Shown here in pieces: positions 46,211-57,650 of a stretch of DNA of 64,000 bases. A program made the translations under genes and the position numbers. Under the pieces are notes generated by a model that was given only the letters and a program-made list of their open reading frames with translations, ran no database searches and was not told the origin of the DNA. Positions within the stretch are counted from its first letter, which is position 1. Every line of letters begins with the position of its first letter. Origin of the DNA: Desulfuromonadales bacterium (GTDB taxonomy: Bacteria; Desulfobacterota; Desulfuromonadia; Geobacterales; Pseudopelobacteraceae); assembly GCA_016650295.1 (NCBI GenBank), contig JAENWA010000063.1:1-64000 (forward strand). The letters are read 5' to 3'.

Positions 46211-47260
46211 TTAACGGCTTACTCCGGCTTCATCAAAAGTTGCCATCTCTTTCAGCACTTTCACCCCCGCATCGATCAGCCCCATGGCCAGGGCCGCGCC
46301 GGTACCTTCACCGAGACGGAAATCAAGATCCAGGATCGGCCGGGCTCCGATCCGCTCCAGCATGAAGCGATGGCCGATCTCCACCGACTGGTGGGCGACA
46401 AAGATGTAGTCGCGCACATTCGGGTGCAGCTCCGAGGCGATTAGCGCTCCGGCGGTGGATATGAAGCCGTCGATGACCACCGGGATCGAGTTGGCGGCGC
46501 AGCCCAGCACAAGGCCGGCGATGGCGGCGATCTCCAGGCCGCCGACCTTGGTCAGCACATCCAGCGGGTCGGCCGGATCGGGCCTGTTCAGGGCCAGACC
46601 CTGTTCGATGACGCGGATCTTGTTCTCCAGGGCGGCGTCGTTGATGCCGGTTCCGCGATGGGTCAGCTCCCGCACGGTCAGGCCCGAGATGGCGGCGATC
46701 ATGGCCGATGACGGGCTGGTATTGGCGATGCCCATCTCGCCGGTGCCGACCAGGCCGACGCCCTCGCTCTTGCACTGATCGGCCAGGTCGATGCCGACCT
46801 TGAGCGCGGCCAGGGTTTCTTCACGGGTCATGGCCGGTCCCGTGGCAAAGTTTTGCGTGCCGCGGGCGACCTTGCGGTGAATCAGCCCGGCGCAGCCTTC
46901 AAAATCATGATCAACCCCCACATCCACTACCCGCACCTCGGCCCCGCTGTGGCGGGCCAGCACATTGACCCCGGCCCCGCCCCGCAGGAAGTTGAAGACC
47001 ATCTGGGCCGTGACCTCCTTGGGATAGAGGGAAACCCCTTCCTCGACGATGCCGTGATCTCCGGCAAAGGTGAAGATCACCTTTTTGGAGAGATCAGGCT
47101 GCACGCTTCCACTGATGGCAACCACACGGCGGGCGAATTCCTCCAGCCGTCCCAGCGAACCGGGCGGTTTGGTCTTGTTGTCCAGCCGGGCCTGGGCCTG
47201 GGCCAGCAGCTCCGGGCTGACCGGATTGATACGGGCGAGGGTGGTTTGCACGATGTCCAT
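46211..47260 (-). CDS. cobT: nicotinate-nucleotide-dimethylbenzimidazole phosphoribosyltransferase
   Basis: [41 protein letters not shown]. Confidence 0.95.
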   Translation of the reverse strand: MDIVQTTLARINPVSPELLAQAQARLDNKTKPPGSLGRLEEFARRVVAISGSVQPDLSKKVIFTFAGDHGIVEEGVSLYPKEVTAQMVFNFLRGGAGVNVLARHSGAEVRVVDVGVDHDFEGCAGLIHRKVARGTQNFATGPAMTREETLAALKVGIDLADQCKSEGVGLVGTGEMGIANTSPSSAMIAAISGLTVRELTHRGTGINDAALENKIRVIEQGLALNRPDPADPLDVLTKVGGLEIAAIAGLVLGCAANSIPVVIDGFISTAGALIASELHPNVRDYIFVAHQSVEIGHRFMLERIGARPILDLDFRLGEGTGAALAMGLIDAGVKVLKEMATFDEAGVSR

Positions 47261-47312
47261 TTTAGCCTCTTCAATTTTGATTTCGAGTAATTATTCAGCA
47301 CGATATAAACAG

Positions 47313-47394
47313 ATTGTCATTCCCGAGGGTTTAATCGGGAATCCAGACTTTAAGGTCTTGGATCCCCGATAGAATCATTCGGGGATGACAGACT
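47313..47394. repeat. palindromic repeat (tgtcattcccgaggg...gggatgaca) between cobU and cobT
   Basis: terminal inverted repeats tgtcattccc / ggggatgaca. Confidence 0.7.
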
Positions 47395-47442
47395 TTTTCA
47401 AGTGGCTCTGATTGTGCTGAATAGTTACAATTTTAATCGGTC

Positions 47443-47976
47443 TTATTTCAGCTTCAATGGTATCCCGCTGGCCAGCAGCCAGGCTTCGTCAGCTGCCGCC
47501 GCGATGATCTGGTTGGCCTGGCCGGCCAGGTCGCGAAAGACGCGCCCCAGGCGGGATTCCGGCACGATGCCCATGCCGACCTCGTTGGTGACGATGATGA
47601 CCGGGGTCGTCATGTTGCGCAGGGTCTCGCCCAGCTGCCGGACCTTGTCCAGGATGACATTCTCCAGTCCGTCATCCTGTTCATCACCGGCCAGCAGGAG
47701 GTTTGTCAGCCAGAGGGTCAGGCAGTCCAGCAGGATGACACTGAAGGCCCCGTCATAGATTTTCAGGGTCATGGCCAGTTCCAGCGGCTCCTCAATCGTG
47801 TGCCATTCGTCGCCACGACGCAGCTGATGCTTTTTGATGCGTTCGCCCATTTCGCAATCCAGTGACTGGGCCGTTGCCAGATAGCAGAGGTCCGGTCCGG
47901 TCTGGCGGGCCAGATGTTCTGCAAACCTGCTCTTGCCGCTGCGGGCGCCGCCGGTTATGAAGATTGTTCGTGGCAT
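47443..47976 (-). CDS. cobU: adenosylcobinamide kinase/adenosylcobinamide-phosphate guanylyltransferase
   Basis: IFITGGARSGKSRFAEHLA, RRGDEWHTIEEPLEL, LLDCLTLWLTNLLL. Confidence 0.95.
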   Translation of the reverse strand: MPRTIFITGGARSGKSRFAEHLARQTGPDLCYLATAQSLDCEMGERIKKHQLRRGDEWHTIEEPLELAMTLKIYDGAFSVILLDCLTLWLTNLLLAGDEQDDGLENVILDKVRQLGETLRNMTTPVIIVTNEVGMGIVPESRLGRVFRDLAGQANQIIAAAADEAWLLASGIPLKLK

Positions 47977-48104
47977 GGCGTTTTCTCCTGCCCCGGATAA
48001 CCGGGATACCTTCTAACGTTCAAATGAAAAAGCCCCTGTCCGGAGAGGAACAAGGGCTCGAAGCTGTGCAAACTATCCGGCTCCGGCCCCTCGTTCCACG
48101 GAGG

Positions 48105-48290
48105 TTCCTGAAAGCATCGGCATGGCAGGTTTCCTGGCTCGGGTATCATCCCTTTTCCGCGCCTTCCCACCCAATGGGCAGTGGCATATTGCGGAATCGG
48201 TACTCCCTTACAGTTGCGGGACAGCGAGGGATTTTCACCCTTTTCCCTTTTAACCGCACCCGCTTACGGGCTCGGCACCAGACCGGTTGG
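48105..48290 (-). promoter_or_regulatory. cobalamin riboswitch upstream of cobU
   Basis: minus strand: GGTGAAAATCCCTCGCTGTCCCGCAACTGTAAGGGAGTACCG...GCCACTG...GGGAAGG...GAGCCAGGAAACCTGCC (B12 box). Confidence 0.9.
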
Positions 48291-48366
48291 TTATCAATTG
48301 TAGTGAAGTTTGTAGCAGAGAGGCTGACTGAAAGTCAAAGGGAAAAGCAGGAGAGGGTGTGTCGGC

Positions 48367-48600
48367 TCAGTCACTGTGCCGTGTGGCGTTGGTGGTTATC
48401 TTGAGGATGCTTTCCTGAATTTCTTTGTTGGGGATGGCCCGGTAGGAGTCGAGCAGGAGTTTTTCGGAGGTATCCAGCGGCAATACTTCTTCACTGGCCA
48501 TAAAGAACTCCTGCACCGGCACGGAGATAGCTGCCGCGAGTTGCTGGAACCTCTCAGGGCTCAAAGCATCCTGACCTCGTTCGTACTTCTGTAGTTGATT
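48367..48600 (-). pseudogene. 5'-truncated XRE-family HTH regulator remnant
   Basis: reads (stop)NQLQKYERGQDALSPERFQQLAAAISVPVQEFFM...; first HTH helices missing. Confidence 0.7.
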
Positions 48601-48809
48601 TCATCATCCGCCTGAAGACCGAGCAGGTCACTCCCCTGATACTTGAAACCAAGGGCTTTGATGAACTGGCGGAAGTCAAGACTCAGGCAGCCCAGCGGTG
48701 GGTAAATGCGGTCAATGCTGATGGAACGTATGGTGTCTGGAAATTTGCCATGGCTAGGAAGATCGGTGAGGTTAGGGAGTTAATTGAAGGTGCGGCAAGT
48801 TCTTCTTGA
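48597..48809 (+). pseudogene. 3' remnant of a DEAD/type III-like restriction endonuclease
   Basis: DFIIRLKTEQVTPLILETKGFDELAEVKTQAAQRWVNAVNADGTYGVWKFAMARKIGEVRELIEGAASSS*, no start or helicase domains upstream. Confidence 0.7.
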
Positions 48810-48844
48810 TCATAATCGAACAATAAACTCTATCAACAAAAGAC

Positions 48845-48905
48845 AAAGGCCCCATGCCGTAAAGCATGAGGCCGTATTCAAGTCCCCCGGCAGCTTGTCA
48901 TCGCA
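48845..48905. repeat. ~60-bp direct repeat, copy 1 (hairpin-containing)
   Basis: gacaaaggccccatgccgtaaagcatgaggccgtattcaagtccc. Confidence 0.85.
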
Positions 48906-48961
48906 GTGCCAAGGGGCTGCAACCTTGCGGTAGTCTCACAAGCCCGATTTATCGGGAACAA

Positions 48962-49168
48962 TCAAGATTCAAAATCGTTCCGCGACAATCCTGACTGTCT
49001 TACTATTGAAAGAAAGGTTCCTATCGGAATTTCCCGCTTTCCGGCAGGAACAATGACCGTCGATGCACCGTTGTAAAACTTCTTGTGACTGCCACTTTGC
49101 GAAACCTCGTAAAACCCGTGCCGCAGTAAAACTGCTATGATATACCGCGAAGAGTAAAGTTTAGGCAT
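48962..49168 (-). CDS. hicA: HicA-type toxin
   Basis: LLRHGFYEVSQSGSHKKFYNGASTVIVPAGKREIPIGTFLSIVRQSGLS. Confidence 0.85.
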   Translation of the reverse strand: MPKLYSSRYIIAVLLRHGFYEVSQSGSHKKFYNGASTVIVPAGKREIPIGTFLSIVRQSGLSRNDFES

Positions 49169-49379
49169 TGACTGCAATCTCTCCGATCAGAGCATTGCCC
49201 ACAGCGTGAAACAGCAGTCTGTTATCCGGCAAATCTTCTTTGAGATATAACTCAACAGCGTCGGCAAGGTTTTTAACGGCTTCATCGATAGTCTTGCCAA
49301 AACTGGCGACGTCTACATTCAGACATTGCGAAACGTAATATTTGTCTTCCTGGTAAACAACATATTTAAATGCAGTCAT
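49161..49379 (-). CDS. hicB: HicB-type antitoxin
   Basis: VYQEDKYYVSQCLNVDVASFGKTIDEAVKNLADAVELYL. Confidence 0.85.
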   Translation of the reverse strand: MTAFKYVVYQEDKYYVSQCLNVDVASFGKTIDEAVKNLADAVELYLKEDLPDNRLLFHAVGNALIGEIAVNA

Positions 49380-49430
49380 TGGTTTCTCCTTGTTTATCCC
49401 GGACTGCGGGAGGAATCGGGAGTTTCACGG

Positions 49431-49649
49431 TCAGTGAAAGACGCCGGTTACCATCTTCCGGGACTCTTCCAGGTGTTCCGGTGATACACCAAAGCAGTCG
49501 TCGATCACCGAAAGAAGTTCTTCAGGTTCGATACGCATCCTGCGGATGGATTTACCGTGGAAAAGATGTTCGTGCTGCGCCCACTCCGGGTACTTGTGGG
49601 TGTAGGAGGTCAAGTACGCTCCGGTTTCATATATACAAGTATACTCCAA
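49431..49649 (-). CDS. small hypothetical protein
   Basis: 72 aa ORF without recognised domain. Confidence 0.35.
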   Translation of the reverse strand: MEYTCIYETGAYLTSYTHKYPEWAQHEHLFHGKSIRRMRIEPEELLSVIDDCFGVSPEHLEESRKMVTGVFH

Positions 49650-49730
49650 AACGAGCTTTCTTATAGCATGTTATCCAATAATGTCAATTCAGGATGATTC
49701 GGGGCAAAAGCCATAAACGCCATCAAAAAC

Positions 49731-49793
49731 GACAAAGGCCCCATGCCGTGAAGCATGAGGCCGAATTCAAGTCCCTTGGCGGTTTGTTATCGT
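49731..49793. repeat. ~60-bp direct repeat, copy 2
   Basis: gacaaaggccccatgccgtgaagcatgaggccgaattcaagtccc. Confidence 0.85.
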
Positions 49794-50054
49794 CTTCATT
49801 ACGCCGCCTTCAGCATGACCACGTTTTCCAATTCCTTCCGGTGGCTTCGTTCGGCATGCTCATATCATTTCCTCGCTTAAAATTGACGTGTGTTTGTCGG
49901 CAAAAGATTTGATCACAAGCGGAAGTGTAGTGTGTGGCGTGACAGGGGTCAAACAGAAATTTATACCTGTAGAGAAGTTGGTTGTTCACGGCTCTTGACA
50001 GTCGTAATTCCTTACATTATCATAAAAACGTAAGGAATTATGTTGGGAGGTCAC

Positions 50055-50288
50055 ATGAACTCAACCGTAACGGTAAAATATCAAACCACCATTCCAAAAG
50101 CTGTGCGGGAACAACTCGGCATTGCTATCAATGACTCCCTGGAGTGGATTGTCGAAAAGGGTAAGGTGTTTGTCCATCCCGTTCATAACAATTTTCTCAG
50201 TTATCGTGGAAGTGTGAAAACCGGAGTTGGGGATATTGCTGCCGACATCCAGTCGGCACGAGAGGACCGGATGGAGAAGTACCGGTGA
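50055..50288 (+). CDS. AbrB/MazE-type antitoxin
   Basis: NSTVTVKYQTTIPKAVREQLGIAINDSLEW. Confidence 0.8.
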   Translation: MNSTVTVKYQTTIPKAVREQLGIAINDSLEWIVEKGKVFVHPVHNNFLSYRGSVKTGVGDIAADIQSAREDRMEKYR

Positions 50289-50695
50289 AAAAATACATTA
50301 TTGACACCAATGCCCTTATTTCTTTTGTTACGGATAGAAACCCGTCCCAGCAGGAAATTGTTGCCCCACTTTTTGAAGCAGCTTCCCGCTTGAAGTGCAC
50401 CCTTGTATGTCATCAGTTCGTATTGACCGAATTTGTTTTTGTCATGGACAAAGTGTATGGAACGCCAAAAGAGAACATCAACGCCATGCTCCACGACTTT
50501 ATTACTATGCCGGGTGTTGAGGTTTACCAGCAAACTGACTTTAGTGCCGTGCTCTCCTTCTGGCCGTCCAAAATTTCGGATTTCGGCGATGCACTTATAG
50601 CCGCGACAGGAAAAACGATGAAGGGAGCCACCATAGTTACTTTTGATATAAAGTTTAAATCAGCTTTGAAAAAGCTCGGTCTAGACTCACTGTAA
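50285..50695 (+). CDS. PIN-domain toxin (VapC-like)
   Basis: KKYIIDTNALISFVTDRNP ... DFGDALIAATGKTMKGATIVTFD; 4-bp overlap with antitoxin. Confidence 0.85.
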   Translation: MKKYIIDTNALISFVTDRNPSQQEIVAPLFEAASRLKCTLVCHQFVLTEFVFVMDKVYGTPKENINAMLHDFITMPGVEVYQQTDFSAVLSFWPSKISDFGDALIAATGKTMKGATIVTFDIKFKSALKKLGLDSL

Positions 50696-50863
50696 CAGGC
50701 CGTAATGTCACTATTTCTGAAATGAATGCCGAATGCCATAGATAGCTCAGTACCCGTCCAGCTTCCTCAAGTTGTCAATTCTCAAGCCGTTTCCCGCCTC
50801 CTCAAAAAAATACTTCAGTTACCCCTTGATTTTTGAATGGTCGCTGTTTATATTCCGGTAGTG

Positions 50864-50890
50864 TTAGCACTCAGCAGATTCGAGTGCTAA
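50864..50890 (+). promoter_or_regulatory. CIRCE element (HrcA operator)
   Basis: TTAGCACTC-N9-GAGTGCTAA, perfect. Confidence 0.98.
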
Positions 50891-50941
50891 AATTATCTCG
50901 ACTTTACAAAGAAGTCACTATACCGAAAGGAGAAAGAAAAC

Positions 50942-51229
50942 ATGAATTTGAGACCACTACAGGATCGCATCATCGTCAAGAGGGTCGAAGAAGAAACCAT
51001 GACCGCCGGAGGACTTTTCATCCCCGAAACCGCCAAAGAGAAACCGCAGCGCGGCCAGATCGTGGCTGTCGGCAATGGCAAGAAAACCGAAGACGGTAAA
51101 GTGCTGCCGCTGGATGTCAAGGTTGGCGACACCGTCCTGTTCGGCAAGTATTCCGGTACCGAAATCAAGGTTGACGGCGACGATTTTCTGATGATGAGAG
51201 AAGACGACATCCTGGCAGTTGTAGAATAG
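50942..51229 (+). CDS. groES: co-chaperonin GroES
   Basis: [38 protein letters not shown]. Confidence 0.98.
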   Translation: MNLRPLQDRIIVKRVEEETMTAGGLFIPETAKEKPQRGQIVAVGNGKKTEDGKVLPLDVKVGDTVLFGKYSGTEIKVDGDDFLMMREDDILAVVE

Positions 51230-51231
51230 AT

Positions 51232-51340
51232 CGGCTTCGCCAAAGGTCCGTCTGCGGCGTTGCCTTCGTCGCGGAACGCTCGACGTACATCAAGTACGCC
51301 TCGCGCTCCGTTCCTCAGGCGCCTGGCATACGGAGCCTTT
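51232..51340. repeat. dispersed palindromic element, copy B (in groES-groL intergenic)
   Basis: TCTGCGGCGTTGCCTTCGTCG and CGTACatcaaGTACGCC blocks shared with reverse complement of 26692-26813. Confidence 0.75.
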
Positions 51341-51398
51341 TGCTGTGCCGATAGAAATTGATAAAAAAATTATAAAAAAATCATACATGGAGGAATAA

Positions 51399-53057
<1,659 letters not shown>

Positions 53058-53069
53058 GCTGTTTACGCG

Positions 53070-53115
53070 CTTCGACTCCGCTCAGCGCACGATCGTTCCC
53101 TGAGCGGAGTCGAAG
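53070..53115. repeat. palindromic repeat CTTCGACTCCGCTCAG / CTGAGCGGAGTCGAAG, copy 2
   Basis: 16-bp perfect inverted repeat. Confidence 0.9.
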
Positions 53116-53132
53116 GGAATTTACCCAGAAGG

Positions 53133-53168
53133 AAAAAGGCCGGATGCGAAAGCGTCCGGCCTTTTTTT
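53133..53168 (+). terminator. rho-independent terminator of groESL
   Basis: GGCCGGAtgcgaaagcGTCCGGCCTTTTTTT. Confidence 0.85.
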
Positions 53169-53228
53169 ATTGCCCGCTTGGCAGGCTGCGGGTATGATTC
53201 TGACAAAGCGAACGTACAGGAGGGTTTT

Positions 53229-53546
53229 ATGGAACTGATCGGAAATGCATTGACCATGAGCGAACTGGTCGCCTACAGCGAGGGGTCGGTTGTCAGCAAG
53301 ACGTTGATCGACAAGAAGGTTGGCACGGTGACCCTGTTTTCATTCGATGCCGGGCAGGGTTTGAGCGAGCACATAGTGCCGTATGACGCCTTTGTACAGA
53401 TAGTGGATGGTGAGGCGCAGGTTACGATACAGGGCGCACCGCATACCGTTGCCGCGGGACAGATGATCATCATGCCGGCCAATATTCCCCATGAAATGAA
53501 GGCGGTCAAACCCTTCAAAATGCTGCTGGTCATGATCAGGTCATGA
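53229..53546 (+). CDS. cupin-domain protein
   Basis: [48 protein letters not shown]. Confidence 0.9.
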   Translation: MELIGNALTMSELVAYSEGSVVSKTLIDKKVGTVTLFSFDAGQGLSEHIVPYDAFVQIVDGEAQVTIQGAPHTVAAGQMIIMPANIPHEMKAVKPFKMLLVMIRS

Positions 53547-54502
53547 GCATGCCGGAAAAAACAGCCATAGTTCTCCTGCAGATGGGCGGTCCGGATTCGC
53601 TGGAGGCCGTGGAGCCCTTTCTGTTTAACTTGTTCTCCGACCGGGATATCATCAAGATCGGGCCTGCCTTTCTGCAACCTTTTATTGCCCGGAGGATCGT
53701 CAAGAAACGAGCACCTAAAAGCGCCGCAAATTACCGGGATATCGGCGGCAGTTCTCCCTTGCTGAAGCTGACGCAAGAGCAGGCGGCCGCTCTTGAGAAG
53801 TCCCTGGGTGACGGGTATCGCTGCTTTGTGGCCATGCGTTACTGGAAGCCGTTTGCCACGGAAACGCTGGCAGCGGTGAAAACCGAGGGCATCAGCAGGA
53901 TCATAGCGCTTTCGCTGTATCCGCACTATTCCCGGGCCACATCCGGCTCCAGTTTCAATGATCTGAACAAAGCGCTGGCGGCTTCGAAGGCCCGTTTCGA
54001 GGTTGTCACAATCCGCCAGTTTTACGACCATCCGCTCTATATCCAGGCCCTGGCCGAAAAGATCGAGCAGGGGCTGGCCGGATTTCCCGACCGGTCCAAG
54101 GTGCAGCTGTTTTTCTCGGCCCACTCGCTGCCGCAATCGTTCATTACGGAGGGCGACCCCTACCTGGATCACATCCAGGCGACGGTCAGGCTCGTGATGG
54201 AGCATTTTGAGGGTGTCGCGCACCACCTGGCCTTCCAGTCGCGGGCCGGACCGGTCAAGTGGCTGGAACCCTCCACCGGCGACAAGCTGAAAGAGCTGGC
54301 CGGGCAGGGACATACAGAGGTGTTGATGGTGCCGCTTTCGTTTGTGTCCGATCATATCGAGACCCTGCATGAAATCGATATCGAATACCGTGAAGAGGCC
54401 CACAAGCTGGGCATCAGCGACTTCCGCAGGATGGAGTCGCTCAACAGTTCAGCGACTTTTATCAGCTGCCTGGCGGACCTGGTTCATAGCGCGGGGAAAT
54501 AG
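53543..54502 (+). CDS. hemH: ferrochelatase
   Basis: [56 protein letters not shown]. Confidence 0.95.
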   Translation: MSMPEKTAIVLLQMGGPDSLEAVEPFLFNLFSDRDIIKIGPAFLQPFIARRIVKKRAPKSAANYRDIGGSSPLLKLTQEQAAALEKSLGDGYRCFVAMRYWKPFATETLAAVKTEGISRIIALSLYPHYSRATSGSSFNDLNKALAASKARFEVVTIRQFYDHPLYIQALAEKIEQGLAGFPDRSKVQLFFSAHSLPQSFITEGDPYLDHIQATVRLVMEHFEGVAHHLAFQSRAGPVKWLEPSTGDKLKELAGQGHTEVLMVPLSFVSDHIETLHEIDIEYREEAHKLGISDFRRMESLNSSATFISCLADLVHSAGK

Positions 54503-54568
54503 CACCGATTTAACAAAACTTCACACGTTACATACAGACAACACTCATTCCCGAGGAGGAAGTTTTTT

Positions 54569-55009
54569 ATGAAAAAGATTTTTGCAGCAGTAACAGCACT
54601 CGCCCTGGCTCTGGCCATTGGTGGCACAGCCCTGGCCCAGTGTCGCAAGGATGGCGGCTGCGGCGATTGCAACCAGGGTGCCCAGCTCAATCAGGCCGCT
54701 CCCGGCGGCACGGGTGCCGCTGACTCTGATCCGACACGCCAGTTCATGCGGAACACCCTGGACCTGCGTCAGGAGATGATGAACAAGCGTTTCGAGCTTC
54801 AGCGGGAGAATCTCAAGGGCACTCCCGATGCAAACAGGATCGCCGCACTCAAGGCAGACGTCAGTGTGATTCAGTCCAGGATCAACGAGATCCGGGTACA
54901 GAGCGGTCTCCCCGAAACCGGCAAACGTGACGGCGAGTGTTTCAAACCGGACGGCGGCTGTAACAAGCCGGGTGGCGACTGTAACGGAAAACCCTGTTGG
55001 CAGAAGTAG
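54569..55009 (+). CDS. periplasmic Cys-rich Spy/ZraP-like protein
   Basis: signal peptide; TRQFMRNTLDLRQEMMNKRFELQRENL; Cys clusters at both ends. Confidence 0.6.
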   Translation: MKKIFAAVTALALALAIGGTALAQCRKDGGCGDCNQGAQLNQAAPGGTGAADSDPTRQFMRNTLDLRQEMMNKRFELQRENLKGTPDANRIAALKADVSVIQSRINEIRVQSGLPETGKRDGECFKPDGGCNKPGGDCNGKPCWQK

Positions 55010-55225
55010 CAGAATCCATTGAAGAGAAACGCTCATTCCGATTGTTTCCGTAAGCAGTTTTCGAGCATGAATCCGCTCGAAACGCAGGCAAGATGCCTAC
55101 ACGTCGCTATGATCTTACTAGTTACTCAAAGCGTTGCCTTTGGACCGTTTTTGGCATATAAAATCACGTCTCCCGTTGCCTGACGAATGTTTCGGGACAA
55201 TACCAACCCTATGAAGGAGCTCTGT

Positions 55226-55800
55226 ATGTTCAGAAAAATTGTATCTGTAATTGCGCTGTTGTGCCTGTCTGCCGGAATCGCCTGCGCCGAAGGCAGGAAG
55301 AACCCGGTGGTGGAGATGGAAACCAGTCTGGGAAATATCAAGATCGAACTGTTCGAGAAGGAAGCGCCGGTCAGCGTCAAGAACTTACTGGAATACGTCA
55401 AAAGCGGTTATTATGCGGGAACGGTCTTTCATCGGGTCATCCCGGTTTCATGGCCCAGGGGGGCGGCTTGACCGCCAGCCTGCAGCCCAAGCCCGGAAAT
55501 CTTCCTGCGATCAAGAATGAAGCCGACAACGGCCTCAAGAATGATCGCGGTACGGTTGCCATGGCCCGTACCGGCGATCCGAACAGCGCCACATCGCAGT
55601 TCTTTGTCAATGTCGTCAACAACGCAATGCTCAACCGTCCCAATCCGGACGGATTCGGCTATGCTGTTTTCGGCAAGGTTGTCGGGGGAATGGATGTGGT
55701 GGACAAGATCGTAAATACACCACAGTCGAAAAAAAATTCGGTATTTCAGAATGTTCCGTCTGAAACAGTGGTTATCAAGTCGGTTAAACTGCTGAAATAA
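55226..55800 (+). pseudogene. peptidylprolyl isomerase (cyclophilin type) with -1 frameshift near 55441-55446
   Basis: frame 1 ...[17 protein letters not shown]; continuing frame [54 protein letters not shown]. Confidence 0.85.
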
Positions 55801-55818
55801 GAGTTATAGGGGGGTGGC

Positions 55819-56130
55819 ATGGGGGCAACCGAAAAACTGGTTCTCTGGACGCATGAGCAGAAATGTTGGAAGGCGGTGGACTCGCTGGCAAAAAACGGCT
55901 TTGGCGCCATGTACTGCGCCACTCCGCAGGATGCCGTTGTCCGTGTTAAAAATTGGGCCACGCCCCCCAATGCCCGTCGTCTGAACTTCAAAACACCCTG
56001 TGCCGTCACCGGCTTTTGCAGCGACTGCAATTCACCCGACCGCCTCTGCCGGGTAACGACCATCATAGACCGCCAGCCGCGCATGACGGATATGCGGGTG
56101 CTGGTGGTCAATGCCGATCTCGGCTTCTGA
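55819..56130 (+). CDS. LUD-domain (LutC-like) protein, internally deleted
   Basis: C-terminal CAVTGFCSDCNSPDRLCRVTTIIDRQPRMTDMRVLVVNADLGF joined to short N-terminal segment; 103 aa only. Confidence 0.6.
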   Translation: MGATEKLVLWTHEQKCWKAVDSLAKNGFGAMYCATPQDAVVRVKNWATPPNARRLNFKTPCAVTGFCSDCNSPDRLCRVTTIIDRQPRMTDMRVLVVNADLGF

Positions 56131-56136
56131 CCGGGT

Positions 56137-56862
56137 ATGCTGAAAGCCTTTCTGGCAGCGGCCCTGGATGTTGTTTTTCCCCCGCTCTGCCATGTCTGCC
56201 GCGCATGTATCCCGGATGCCGGTGAACTTCATATCTGTCCCGCCTGCCTGGAGCGGATGCCGCCGATCAGGGCACCTCTGTGCGTGATCTGCGGCATTCC
56301 GTTCATCGGCGCCGGTGATAGCCACACCTGCGGCAGCTGCTGCACAACCCATCCCCGCTTTGACTCGGCGCGGGCGGCCCTTGGCTATGAGGGGGCCGCC
56401 CGTGATCTGATCCACGCCTTCAAGTACCGCAACAAGACCCATCTGCGCCGGCCCTTGGGACTCCTGATGATTCGGGGGCTTTCGGAATTCATTCTCGCCG
56501 GACGCCACGATCTGATCATGCCGGTCCCGCTGCACCGCAAAAAACTGTCCAGCCGCGGTTTCAATCAGGCGCTTCTGCTGAGCGAAATACTTTCCCACCA
56601 GCTTCAGATCGCTCTGGATCGTCATAATCTGCGTCGTATCCGCTGGACGGAACCGCAGGTGAACCTGGCGGCAGCGGATCGGAAAGCGAATGTCAAAGGC
56701 GCCTTTGCGATCCATGAACCGGCCCTGGTGCGAGGTCACCGGGTCTTGCTGGTGGACGATGTCCTCACGACCGGCAGCACGGTGGAGGAGTGTGCCGGGA
56801 CAGTTAAAGGTGCCGGCGCAGCCGGTGTGACGGTCATCACCGTTGCCAGGGCGCTTGTTTAA
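56137..56862 (+). CDS. comF: ComF family phosphoribosyltransferase
   Basis: CHVCRACIPDAGELHICPACLERMPPI; VLLVDDVLTTGSTVEECAGTVKGAGA. Confidence 0.9.
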   Translation: MLKAFLAAALDVVFPPLCHVCRACIPDAGELHICPACLERMPPIRAPLCVICGIPFIGAGDSHTCGSCCTTHPRFDSARAALGYEGAARDLIHAFKYRNKTHLRRPLGLLMIRGLSEFILAGRHDLIMPVPLHRKKLSSRGFNQALLLSEILSHQLQIALDRHNLRRIRWTEPQVNLAAADRKANVKGAFAIHEPALVRGHRVLLVDDVLTTGSTVEECAGTVKGAGAAGVTVITVARALV

Positions 56863-56984
56863 TAAATCTCGCCAGTTTCTGCTTTCTTGTGTGGAACTGT
56901 CGTGCTCCAACCTGTTTTTTGTTGACAGTACCGGTGTGATACAGTAATCATCCTGATGAGCATAAATGATGTACCGGAGGCAAC

Positions 56985-57461
56985 ATGCGTCTCTCGACAA
57001 AAAGCCGTTACGGGCTGAGAGCCCTGTTTGACATCGCCTATAACTGCGGTGACAAACCGGCACAGATTCAGGATATTTCACGTCGGCAACAGATTTCCCC
57101 CCGCTATCTGGAACAGATCTTCCAGAACCTCAAACGTGCCGGCATCCTCAAGAGCAAGCGTGGCCCCCAGGGAGGCTACTGTCTGGCGAAAAAAGCCGAT
57201 GAAATCACGGTGCTGGAGGTTCTCAACGCAACCGAACAGGATGTGCTGCTGGTTGACTGTGCCGGTGCATCGGGAAAAGTACGCAAGCGTAAGACGGAGT
57301 GTCCGTTTGAAGGGAACTGCGTTACCCAGTCGGTCTGGGAAGAGGCCAGTACGATGCTGAACACGCTGTTCGGAGGCATGACGCTCCAGACTCTCTGTCA
57401 GCGTGGGCATGATTTGGGAATCAAGAAGGAGATGGACCCCCGGATCATGTACTATATCTAA
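56985..57461 (+). CDS. Rrf2 family transcriptional regulator
   Basis: MRLSTKSRYGLRALFDIAYN ... QISPRYLEQIFQNLKRAGILKSKRGPQGGY. Confidence 0.95.
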   Translation: MRLSTKSRYGLRALFDIAYNCGDKPAQIQDISRRQQISPRYLEQIFQNLKRAGILKSKRGPQGGYCLAKKADEITVLEVLNATEQDVLLVDCAGASGKVRKRKTECPFEGNCVTQSVWEEASTMLNTLFGGMTLQTLCQRGHDLGIKKEMDPRIMYYI

Positions 57462-57490
57462 ATTGTTTCTGTAAATACCTGCCACTGAAT

Positions 57491-57514
57491 TCGGCGCCCA
57501 TCGTGGCGCCTTAT
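57491..57514 (+). terminator. hairpin terminator
   Basis: GGCGCCcatcgtGGCGCCTTATTT. Confidence 0.55.
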
Positions 57515-57650
57515 TTATTTGTCAGCTGAGTTTGAGCCGTCTTTCAGAACATTTCAAACACAAAAAATGGCCGCCCTCGGAACGAGAGCAGCCACATTGA
57601 TTGCTTTGTATGCTGGACGAAAATCCTGTAACCAGTTTCGGCCCTTGCCG

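Noticed and set aside
48845-48905. ttcaagtccc T-loop-like sequence suggesting a tRNA
   Set aside because: No acceptor/anticodon cloverleaf could be drawn; it is a hairpin-containing direct repeat also found at 49731
53273-54403. 376 aa minus-strand ORF opposite the cupin and hemH genes
   Set aside because: Antisense shadow of clear ferrochelatase coding sequence
56032-57081. 349 aa minus-strand ORF opposite comF
   Set aside because: Antisense shadow of a clear ComF gene and overlapping the Rrf2 start
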